Below, piece by piece: positions 1 through 5,652 of a DNA stretch of 7,063 bases. This DNA is from Spirochaetota bacterium (lineage in GTDB: Bacteria > Spirochaetota > Spirochaetia > Treponematales > UBA12059): the NCBI GenBank assembly GCA_029565815.1, contig JAKQNL010000262.1, positions 1 through 7,063 of the forward strand, in the 5' to 3' direction. Both the position numbers and the translations under genes were made by a program. Each line of letters starts with the position of its first letter. The stretch's first letter is position 1. The notes beneath the pieces were generated by a model. It was not told the DNA's origin. It did not search any database and saw only the letters and a list, made by a program, of their open reading frames with translations.

Positions 1-66
1 GAAAGCCAGCCCTGTCGATGAAAGCAGCACAAAAGCGCTTAGTATCGCGGTATGTGGTCGCTGCAT
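1..66 (-). CDS. 5' end of an unidentified exported protein (partial)
   Basis: Reading leftward from an ATG at 66-64, 22 codons stay open to the window edge. They read MQRPHTAILSAFVLLSSTGL and then AF. This is a short polar N-terminus with one Arg and one His, followed by an uninterrupted hydrophobic stretch from about residue 7, as in an N-terminal signal peptide or membrane anchor. A purine-rich Shine-Dalgarno AAGGGGGG lies at 81-74, seven bases before the ATG, which supports the start. The rest of the gene, including any cleavage site or lipobox, is outside the window, so nothing can be said about function. It points away from mnmE and shares its upstream region with it. The start is well supported by the ribosome binding site plus signal-peptide character, but the fragment is short. 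Confidence 0.6.
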   Translation of the reverse strand, partial: MQRPHTAILSAFVLLSSTGLAF

Positions 67-73
67 GATAGTT

Positions 74-81
74 CCCCCCTT
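74..81 (-). promoter_or_regulatory. Shine-Dalgarno of the left-edge minus-strand gene
   Basis: The minus strand reads AAGGGGGGAACTATCATG here. The G-rich run can pair with the anti-Shine-Dalgarno end of 16S rRNA and sits seven bases from the ATG. It decides the start of the partial gene. Confidence 0.55.
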
Positions 82-90
82 GTTCAGTCC

Positions 91-206
91 ATCAGGGGAC
101 CTCTGAAAACTGCAGTTTTAAGAGGTCTTCCTTACAAAACACAGTGTTTTTGGTCAAAAACACAAGGGAACCTTAAAAACCATAGGGTTTTTAGAGGTTC
201 TCATTA
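91..206. repeat. Cluster of three palindromes built from four copies of a ~20-base motif
   Basis: Four related 20-base words alternate in orientation: GTTTTCAGAGGTCCCCTGAT (minus, 110-91), GTTTTAAGAGGTCTTCCTTA (plus, 115-134), GGTTTTTAAGGTTCCCTTGT (minus, 181-162) and GTTTTTAGAGGTTCTCATTA (plus, 187-206). Head-to-head pairing of copies 1 and 2 gives a 30-base palindrome at 98-127 centred on CTGCAG with one mismatched pair. Copies 3 and 4 give a second one at 168-200 with loop ATAG. Between them 136-150 is an AAAACAC/GTGTTTT hairpin, and 144-151 can alternatively pair with 156-163 (GTGTTTTT/AAAAACAC). The layout looks like a small dispersed palindromic repeat or miniature mobile element rather than a terminator, because the runs of A and T are internal to the stems. 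No transposase or target-site duplication was recognised. Confidence 0.75.
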
Positions 207-212
207 ATTATA
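207..212 (-). promoter_or_regulatory. Candidate -10 box (TATAAT) for the left-edge minus-strand gene
   Basis: On the minus strand 212-207 is a perfect TATAAT. At 16-18 bases upstream (230-236) there is no good -35 hexamer (AGGTTT or similar) and no TGn extended -10. If used, transcription would begin near 200, giving a 5' UTR of about 135 bases made almost entirely of the palindrome cluster. AT-rich DNA makes chance TATAAT matches likely, so this is tentative. Confidence 0.35.
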
Positions 213-233
213 GCGTAAACATAGCGCATAAAC
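210..233. repeat. Short tandem direct repeat in the mnmE upstream region
   Basis: ATAGCGTAAAC at 210-220 is followed immediately by ATAGCGCATAAAC at 221-233, two near copies differing by a two-base insertion. It overlaps the candidate minus-strand -10 box. It could be a binding site for a dimeric or tandem regulator, or a small slippage product; the sequence does not say which. Confidence 0.4.
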
Positions 234-247
234 CTAGTATTGAACAC

Positions 248-273
248 GGAGGACAAGGGTTTTTTCGCCCTTG
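248..273 (+). promoter_or_regulatory. Shine-Dalgarno followed by a hairpin, upstream of mnmE
   Basis: GGAGGA at 248-253 is the only strong Shine-Dalgarno before mnmE, but it is 27 bases from the first in-frame start (TTG 281) and 54 bases from the first in-frame ATG (308). Directly after it comes a perfect 6-bp hairpin, CAAGGG (254-259) and CCCTTG (268-273), with an eight-base loop. If folded, this hairpin would bring the Shine-Dalgarno to about seven bases from TTG 281. Such structural shortening is known from phage T4 gene 25. Here it is inferred from sequence only. Confidence 0.4.
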
Positions 274-307
274 CCCTGCTTTGCCCCCCCGCGCTACTGT
301 GGCTCTT

Positions 308-1669
308 ATGGCTCGAGCCTATTTACATGTGGATGACGACATAGCAGCCTCGGCGACCAGTCCGGGGCCATCTGCGCTTGCTGTTATCCGGGTGGCCGGT
401 CCATCTTCCGTACGCCGCCTTGCAAGCGTGTTTTCCCGGCCCAAGGCTTTGTCTACGTTGCCTGGCTACCAAGCATTGTACGGCCATATACGAAAAGCGG
501 GCGCACAACGTGTAGACCAGGTGGTGGTTCTGGTTTTCCGAGCTCCTGCAAGCTACACGGGACAAGATGGGGCGGATATCATGTGCCACGGCGGCAGTGC
601 CGGTATCGATCTGATCATGGCTACGCTTGTCGATGCAGGCTTCCGACGCGCCCTGCCCGGCGAGTTTACGTTTCGCGCGTTCATGAACGGCAAACTAGAT
701 TTAGCCAAGGCGGAAGCGGTACACGAACTGATACAGGCCCGAACGGAAGCAGCCCATGACGACGCTCTGACCCGCCTGTCCGGTGGTCTGTCCGATGAGC
801 TTGCGCGTGCAAAAACCCGGCTTACCAAGGCGGCGGCTGCATGCGCGCTAGGCCTGGACTACGGCGATGACGAAGTTCCGGATGCGCTTAGGAATAGCCT
901 GGGAGAGCTTACGGACCTCGCAGAGTCGCTGGAAAACCTTGCGGCCAGCTGGCGGGTTGGCAGGCTCCTGCGCGACGGGGCCCTTGTGGTGCTCGCAGGC
1001 GGAACCAATGCAGGCAAGTCATCATTGTATAACCGGCTGCTAAAAGAAGAGCGTGCCATAGTCAGCGATGTGCACGGCACTACCCGGGACAGCCTGGAAG
1101 CCCAGCTGGATCTGGACGGTATCCCGGTTCGGCTTGTGGATACCGCCGGCATGCGTGATTCGTCAGACCCGGTGGAGCAAGAAGGCGTGCGCCGATCGCG
1201 GCTTCAGGCAGACGGTGCGGATTTGCTGTTGTACGTCGTCGATGCGGTCCTTGGCTTACATGAACAGGACAAAACTTTTTTGCACGGCCGAGAGCGCGTG
1301 CTTATGGTGTGGAACAAGGTGGACGATGCATCTGCAAAGCCTACTCCCGATGGCTGGATTCCGGTTTCTGCAAAAACTGGTGCAGGGGAACGGCAGCTTG
1401 CTCTGGCGATAGCCGAGGCTATACGTGGCCCGGATGCGTCCGCCGCTATGGGAAGCCTTAGGGTGTCTACTGCCAGGCAGGCCGACGCCCTTGCGCGGAC
1501 GGCTGCAGCATGCAGGTCTGCTCTGCGCGCAGCAGCTGCGGGGCACGCCCTTGATATGGTATCGCTGGATTTGGCCGAAGCCATGGCTGCCCTGGGCGAA
1601 CTGACCGGCGAAACCGCGCCTGACGACGTGCTCGATGCCATGTTCTCCGGCTTTTGTGTGGGTAAATAA
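308..1669 (+). CDS. mnmE: MnmE (TrmE), tRNA modification GTPase
   Basis: MnmE pairs with MnmG in the cytosol to install (carboxymethyl)aminomethyl groups at C5 of U34 in tRNAs reading split codon boxes; GTP hydrolysis drives the reaction. With an ATG start at 308 the protein has 453 residues, about the family length. The N-terminal folate-binding domain shows the ATSPG...AVIRVAG block and the PGEFTFRAFMNGKLDLAKAEAV block. The G domain has P-loop GGTNAGKS (231-238), GTTRD (257-261), DTAG (278-281) with the following conserved Glu in SDPVE, NKVD (336-339) and SAK (354-356). The C-terminus is FCVGK (449-453), where family members end in FCIGK, with the conserved Cys at 450. The P-loop has Thr where Pro is usual. 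The start is uncertain: TTG 281 has Shine-Dalgarno support through a hairpin, ATG 308 has no clear one, and GTG 329 would give the most typical N-terminus. The stop overlaps the mnmG start, implying coupled translation. Confidence 0.96.
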   Translation: MARAYLHVDDDIAASATSPGPSALAVIRVAGPSSVRRLASVFSRPKALSTLPGYQALYGHIRKAGAQRVDQVVVLVFRAPASYTGQDGADIMCHGGSAGIDLIMATLVDAGFRRALPGEFTFRAFMNGKLDLAKAEAVHELIQARTEAAHDDALTRLSGGLSDELARAKTRLTKAAAACALGLDYGDDEVPDALRNSLGELTDLAESLENLAASWRVGRLLRDGALVVLAGGTNAGKSSLYNRLLKEERAIVSDVHGTTRDSLEAQLDLDGIPVRLVDTAGMRDSSDPVEQEGVRRSRLQADGADLLLYVVDAVLGLHEQDKTFLHGRERVLMVWNKVDDASAKPTPDGWIPVSAKTGAGERQLALAIAEAIRGPDASAAMGSLRVSTARQADALARTAAACRSALRAAAAGHALDMVSLDLAEAMAALGELTGETAPDDVLDAMFSGFCVGK

Positions 1670-3525
1670 TGGATTACGACTGTATTGTAGTAGGCGGCGG
1701 CCATGCAGGCATAGAAGCGGCCCTTGCAGCTGCCAGGCTAGGTTGCTCAACCATGCTCATAACCCAGAGCCCCGATGCGATCGGGCGTATGTCCTGTAAT
1801 CCGGCCATCGGCGGATTATCAAAAGGTAACCTGGTTCGCGAGCTGGACGCTCTGGGCGGGCAGATGGCCCATATCATAGACGGCTGTACCATCCAGTGGC
1901 GCCTCCTTAACCGCTCGCGGGGGCCGGCCGTTCAGGCGCCTCGTGCGCAGGCGGACAAAGCGCGCTACGCAGAATTGGCCAGAAAGGCCGTGGAAGAACA
2001 GAGCGGGCTGTGCGTGTTCATGGATACGGTAACGGACATCCTTACGGATGCAGCCGGGGCTAGGGTAGCCGGGGTTGTTACGGCTCGGGGCAATCGCATA
2101 AGCGCCCGGACCGTGGTTATTGCAACGGGAACGTTCTTAGAAGGCACCGTGTACATAGGCTCGTGGAAGGCTCGCGAAGGCAGGTTGGGCGAAGAGGCAG
2201 CCCTTGGCCTTGGTTCTGCGCTGCGAGCGCGGGGTTTTCCCATGGGCCGCATGAAAACTGGCACGCCCGCTCGCATTAAAGCCGGCAGCGTGGACCTACA
2301 AGCCTTGGAAGAACACCGCGGCGAGCCTGATGCTTTTCCGTTTTCCTTTATGGCGGATACTGCGGACGTTTTGGACATAGCCTGCCACATAACCTACACG
2401 AACGATCGCACCCACGAGATTATCCGGCAGAACCTTGGATTATCCCCCTTGTACTCCGGCGAAATTACCGGATTGGGTCCGCGCTACTGCCCCAGTATAG
2501 AAGACAAGGTGGTCAAGTTCCCGCACAGGGACAGGCACCAGATATTTGTAGAGCCCGAAGGTATACAGACTGACGAGCTGTACTTAAACGGTCTGTCTTC
2601 GTCCTTGCCGGAGGATGTCCAGTTAGCCTTTATTCGCACCATGGATGGCTTTTCCGGCGCGCACATGGTACGGCCGGGTTACGCGGTTGAGTACGATTAC
2701 TGCGATCCTAAAGATTTGTACGCAAGCCTGGAAAGTAAGCGTATGGCCGGCTTGTTCATGGCCGGGCAAACCAACGGAACTTCCGGCTACGAGGAAGCGG
2801 CTGCCCAGGGTATACTTGCCGGTATCAACGCCGCCATGTGTGTACACAAGCGAGAGCCGCTTATCCTGTCCCGTTCGGAGTCATACATGGGCGTGCTGGT
2901 GGATGATCTTGTGACCATGGGCACCAAGGAACCGTACCGCATGTTCACAAGCAGGGCGGAGCGCAGGCTGTCCTTGCGCCAGGACACGGCCGACCGCCGC
3001 TTAACCCCGCTTGGCGCCAGTGTCGGCCTGGCCGGCCCGGAGCGGCTTGAGCGGCTTACGCGCAAGCTGGCTGGTTTGGATTCCATCCAGGAGCTGGTGC
3101 GCGCCCGCAGGCTTACGCGGGACGATAGCTCGCTGTTTCCCGATATTGCTGGCCATGTTGGGGAAAGCCTGGCTCTTGCGTACCGCGATCCTAAGTTGGC
3201 CAACCTGGACGCAAGCACATTGCTTCCAGAGCTGAACGGTTTTCCTGCAGAGTTGATACGCGGCGTTGTGCTGGATCTGCGCTATGCTGGTTATGTGGAG
3301 CGCGAGGATCGTCTGTCCTCACGCTTGTCTAAACTGGACGGCATGCGCATACCGGCCAATTTTGACTATGGCTCGCTTATTGGCCTTTCTACCGAGGCGG
3401 TGGAAAAACTGCGGGCTGCCCGGCCCCTTACCATAGGGCAAGCTGGGCGCGTGAACGGAGTGCGGCAGGCGGATGCAGCGCTCTTGGCCCTGCATCTGGG
3501 AAGCAAACCTACTAGTCCCGCTTGA
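1669..3525 (+). CDS. mnmG: MnmG (GidA), FAD-dependent tRNA U34 modification enzyme
   Basis: MnmG is the FAD- and NADH-using partner of MnmE in tRNA wobble-uridine modification. The protein has 618 residues, close to the usual 620-630. The Rossmann FAD motif GGGHAGIEAA is at 9-18. SCNPAIGG (42-49) carries Cys43, matching the conserved Cys47 of the E. coli enzyme, and RYCPSIEDK carries Cys274, matching Cys277. Other hallmarks are NRSRGPAVQ, GTFLEGTVYIG, TGTPARIKAGSVD, GLFMAGQTNGTSGYEEAA and a helical C-terminal domain with LTIGQAGRVNGV, the MnmE- and tRNA-contacting region. The ATG shares its first base with the last base of the mnmE TAA stop, and only a weak GTGGG precedes it, so translational coupling to mnmE is likely and gives matched subunit amounts. 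The 3' end overlaps the convergent minus-strand gene by 14 bases, leaving no room for a terminator between them. Confidence 0.98.
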   Translation: MDYDCIVVGGGHAGIEAALAAARLGCSTMLITQSPDAIGRMSCNPAIGGLSKGNLVRELDALGGQMAHIIDGCTIQWRLLNRSRGPAVQAPRAQADKARYAELARKAVEEQSGLCVFMDTVTDILTDAAGARVAGVVTARGNRISARTVVIATGTFLEGTVYIGSWKAREGRLGEEAALGLGSALRARGFPMGRMKTGTPARIKAGSVDLQALEEHRGEPDAFPFSFMADTADVLDIACHITYTNDRTHEIIRQNLGLSPLYSGEITGLGPRYCPSIEDKVVKFPHRDRHQIFVEPEGIQTDELYLNGLSSSLPEDVQLAFIRTMDGFSGAHMVRPGYAVEYDYCDPKDLYASLESKRMAGLFMAGQTNGTSGYEEAAAQGILAGINAAMCVHKREPLILSRSESYMGVLVDDLVTMGTKEPYRMFTSRAERRLSLRQDTADRRLTPLGASVGLAGPERLERLTRKLAGLDSIQELVRARRLTRDDSSLFPDIAGHVGESLALAYRDPKLANLDASTLLPELNGFPAELIRGVVLDLRYAGYVEREDRLSSRLSKLDGMRIPANFDYGSLIGLSTEAVEKLRAARPLTIGQAGRVNGVRQADAALLALHLGSKPTSPA

Positions 3526-4123
3526 TGCCGCAGAGCTGGGCCAAATCTACCTTTGCCCGGTCTAGGGCATCTTGGTACTGGGCCTTCATCTGACCAACAT
3601 TCTGTTTGTAAAATGCCGCAAAGTCCGGGTCGTTCATGGGATCCAGGCGAATAGGCCGACCCATGCGCGCAGACATTTCCTGTTCCTTCTGCTTGAGCCT
3701 GGGCGCGTACTGCTTGCGTATGGCTTCGTCCACTTTCTTCGCATCGTCCAGATACTGGCCCAAAAAGCCGCCCAGCTGGTCAAACAGGTCCTGTATTTTT
3801 TTTTCGCCAAATGGAGCTGTATTGAGCGCTCTTAGGCCTGCGGCTACGGGTGCGAGCTCTTTGGCCGGTTCGGCCAGCGCGCTTGACGGCAACTGAAGCC
3901 GGGCAACGAATACATCAAATGCACCGGCGCGGGCTGCGTCTTTTTTTTCTTTGGCTATGCCGGCTAGGCGTTTTGCAAAATCCACGCTTTCCGGTTCTTC
4001 AAGGAATTCGCCGGCCAGGCGCATGCCTTCCTGCCGGGCCGCAAGGACTGCGGCTGCTTTCGGATCCGCTTTCAGATCCTTGGTTCTTTCCATGGCTATT
4101 TCTAGCGCGCTCTTAATGGGCAT
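3512..4123 (-). CDS. Conserved-looking helical cytosolic protein of unknown function
   Basis: I do not recognise this 203-residue protein. It is Ala-, Lys- and Glu-rich with no signal peptide, membrane segment, cysteine motif or nucleotide-binding motif. Long amphipathic helical stretches are suggested around residues 1-80 and 115-150 (for example QYLDDAKKVDEAIRKQY). A distinctive segment, MGRPIRLDPMNDPDFAAFYK, lies near residues 155-175, and the C-terminus is LCGIKRD. The start at 4123 is chosen because GGGGGAG lies about seven bases upstream on the minus strand and the MPIKSALEIAMERTKD opening looks natural; an upstream in-frame ATG at 4159 would lie within the preceding gene without ribosome-binding support. 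It overlaps the upstream phosphatidyltransferase gene by 11 bases, so the two are probably one operon with coupled translation. Its 3' end overlaps mnmG head-on. A role tied to its membrane-enzyme neighbour is possible but unsupported by any motif. Confidence 0.85.
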   Translation of the reverse strand: MPIKSALEIAMERTKDLKADPKAAAVLAARQEGMRLAGEFLEEPESVDFAKRLAGIAKEKKDAARAGAFDVFVARLQLPSSALAEPAKELAPVAAGLRALNTAPFGEKKIQDLFDQLGGFLGQYLDDAKKVDEAIRKQYAPRLKQKEQEMSARMGRPIRLDPMNDPDFAAFYKQNVGQMKAQYQDALDRAKVDLAQLCGIKRD

Positions 4124-4982
4124 GTTCGTCTCCCCCGGGAACCGCAAGCCTGCCTTCAAGCGGATTTGCTTTGGGCTGGGTTTTCAGGTCCTTGGCCATG
4201 ATGATAATTTTATCCGCTATGGACAGTAGCACAACCGCTCCGACTATCCACTCGGACACGGTATACACAAGCCGCGGCAGGTCGCTTACAAAACGCAAGA
4301 GCTCCAAGGCGTACAGCACCATGGTGCATGCAACGGTTGCTTTGCCCATGAAGCTGGTTCGTGGAGTTACGCGCTTTTTAACCGCCAGTATCACAAGTAT
4401 CATGATGGCCTGGCTAACGAGGCGTATGCTTAGTACTGCAAAAAACCACAGCGGAACCAGCTTAAAGTAATAATACGCGATGGAAATGACAAACAGGAGC
4501 GTGTAGTCGCTGGCGGAGTCCATCATTTTGCCTACGCGGGTCTTGTCGCCGGTGGCTCGGGATATCCATCCGTCCAGAAAATCGGTTGCGAATACAGCTG
4601 CAACCAGCGCGACCAGCGGGTAGCGTATGGGATAATCTTTACTGGCGAAAATGATGATCATAATGGTAGGCAGGGTGCTGATGCGGAATAACGTTACCAG
4701 GTTTGCAGGGTTGATCCGCCATAAGCGCTCGCCGCTCGGGTCGCGCACAAAATCGTTTCGGAACAGAAACAGCATCGTAAGAAGTACCGCGTGAAAGCCG
4801 GCCGAGCTGATGGTAAACCACAGTGCATAGCTTCTGAAAAAGCCAAACGCAAGCGCGTAGGCCGCGAAAATAGCAGCCTGCACAAGCTGCAAAATACCTA
4901 TGGTGATGAACATGGATTTGACAAGGCTTGCCTGTCTCTCGGTTTCGCGGCTGTTGTCGATGGTTTCGTTCACGGCTGGCAT
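4113..4982 (-). CDS. CDP-alcohol phosphatidyltransferase with extra N-terminal membrane domain
   Basis: This is an integral membrane enzyme of the family that swaps CMP in a CDP-alcohol, usually CDP-diacylglycerol, for an alcohol acceptor to make a phospholipid head group. The signature D-x2-DG-x2-(A)R-x8-G-x3-D-x3-D is present as D134, D137, G138, R142, G151, D155 and D159, with Ser replacing the Ala before Arg. The typical family opening, NPANLVTLFRIS, appears only at about residue 91. It is preceded by about 90 residues with two hydrophobic segments (roughly 25-48 and 53-75), so at 289 residues the protein is about 90 longer than simple members. More membrane segments follow the motif, and the C-terminus is polar. 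The start at 4982 is preferred over the ATG at 4988 because AAGGA lies five bases before it. The acceptor alcohol (glycerol-phosphate, serine, inositol-phosphate or another) cannot be told from the motif. It is first in an operon with the unknown gene at 3512-4123 and diverges from pgsA. Confidence 0.9.
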   Translation of the reverse strand: MPAVNETIDNSRETERQASLVKSMFITIGILQLVQAAIFAAYALAFGFFRSYALWFTISSAGFHAVLLTMLFLFRNDFVRDPSGERLWRINPANLVTLFRISTLPTIMIIIFASKDYPIRYPLVALVAAVFATDFLDGWISRATGDKTRVGKMMDSASDYTLLFVISIAYYYFKLVPLWFFAVLSIRLVSQAIMILVILAVKKRVTPRTSFMGKATVACTMVLYALELLRFVSDLPRLVYTVSEWIVGAVVLLSIADKIIIMAKDLKTQPKANPLEGRLAVPGGDEHAH

Positions 4983-5026
4983 ACGCATCCTTGCCGGGAC
5001 GGATTGCAGGCCGTTCCCGTTTGCGG

Positions 5027-5055
5027 ATGATACAACTTGACAGGGGCGCTGTCAA
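5027..5055 (-). promoter_or_regulatory. Promoter of the minus-strand phosphatidyltransferase operon
   Basis: On the minus strand TTGACA at 5055-5050 is followed after 17 bases by TATCAT at 5032-5027: a perfect -35 box, ideal spacing and five of six -10 matches. Transcription would start near 5020, giving a leader of about 38 bases before the ATG at 4982. The -35 box is one arm of a perfect inverted repeat (5037-5043 and 5049-5055). Confidence 0.65.
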
Positions 5056-5066
5056 ATATCCATACT
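5037..5066 (+). promoter_or_regulatory. Candidate promoter of pgsA, overlapping the divergent one
   Basis: TTGACA at 5037-5042 is followed after 18 bases by CATACT at 5061-5066, four of six matches to TATAAT. The predicted start of transcription, about seven bases on, falls at or next to the pgsA ATG (5073), so the message may be leaderless. The -35 box lies inside the spacer of the minus-strand promoter, so RNA polymerase can probably occupy only one of the two at a time. Confidence 0.45.
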
Positions 5067-5072
5067 CTGGGC

Positions 5073-5648
5073 ATGAATTTAGCCAATGCACTTACCGCCA
5101 GCCGCCTTGTACTGGCCCCTTTGTTTTTCGCCATCTACCTGTGGGGGCAAGCTGTCGGTCTATCCGATGCGGCCGTCGCGATTCTTTTGATAATCCTGTT
5201 TGCGGTCATGGAACTGAGTGACTTGTTCGATGGCATGGCCGCCCGCTCATCCAAAACCGTCAGCGCGTTTGGCAAGCTGTTCGATCCCTTCGCCGACGTT
5301 GTTGCCCGACTTACCTATTTTCTGTGCTTTGCCCATGCTGGCATCATGCCGCTGTGGATGCTCCTGGTCATATTGAACCGCGAGTTTGGCATACTGTTTT
5401 TGCGCCAGCTTATGGCGGTGAAGGGCGTAGCCATGGGCGCGCGCCCGGGTGGCAAGACCAAGGCCGTTTTGTATGCAAGCGCCGGTGGTCTGTCGCTGTT
5501 GTATCTAGCGCTGCCAGCTTTTGGTTTTGCGCTGCCATCGTGGGCGCTCGTGGCGGTACGCCTGGTGTATGCTTTGGCTGTAGCGCTGTCTGTCGGCTCC
5601 TTCATCGACTACATCATCCAGTTCCGCAAGCTGAACGCATCAAAGTAG
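5073..5648 (+). CDS. pgsA: CDP-diacylglycerol-glycerol-3-phosphate 3-phosphatidyltransferase (PgsA type)
   Basis: PgsA is the membrane enzyme that makes phosphatidylglycerophosphate from CDP-diacylglycerol and glycerol-3-phosphate, the committed step to phosphatidylglycerol. The 191-residue length is normal. The opening MNLANALTASRLVLAPLFF is typical. The catalytic signature is complete: D50, D53, G54, A57, R58, G67, D71 and D75. The following NREFGILFLRQLMAVKG and GGKTKAV (from about 102 and 126) are the REF/LR and GK-K blocks seen in PgsA rather than in PS or PI synthases, so I use the name with fair confidence. Several further hydrophobic segments fit a multi-pass protein. The start at 5073 is chosen over the in-frame TTG at 5037 because that TTG is the promoter -35 box and the family begins at MNLxNxLTxSR. 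No good Shine-Dalgarno precedes the ATG. The HAD phosphatase gene follows after four bases. Confidence 0.9.
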   Translation: MNLANALTASRLVLAPLFFAIYLWGQAVGLSDAAVAILLIILFAVMELSDLFDGMAARSSKTVSAFGKLFDPFADVVARLTYFLCFAHAGIMPLWMLLVILNREFGILFLRQLMAVKGVAMGARPGGKTKAVLYASAGGLSLLYLALPAFGFALPSWALVAVRLVYALAVALSVGSFIDYIIQFRKLNASK

Positions 5649-5652
5649 TCGC

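Noticed and set aside
231..247. Plus-strand -10 box TAGTAT (235-240) as an mnmE promoter.
   Set aside because: No acceptable -35 at 16-18 bases upstream. The mnmE promoter remains unassigned, although one is expected in 200-247.
4124..4159. ATG at 4159 as the start of the unknown minus-strand gene.
   Set aside because: It lies inside the preceding gene without a Shine-Dalgarno, while ATG 4123 has GGGGGAG at proper distance.
5037..5072. TTG at 5037 as the pgsA start, adding 12 residues.
   Set aside because: It coincides with the promoter -35 box and the extension does not resemble the family N-terminus; ATG 5073 begins exactly at the conserved MNLxNxLTxSR.
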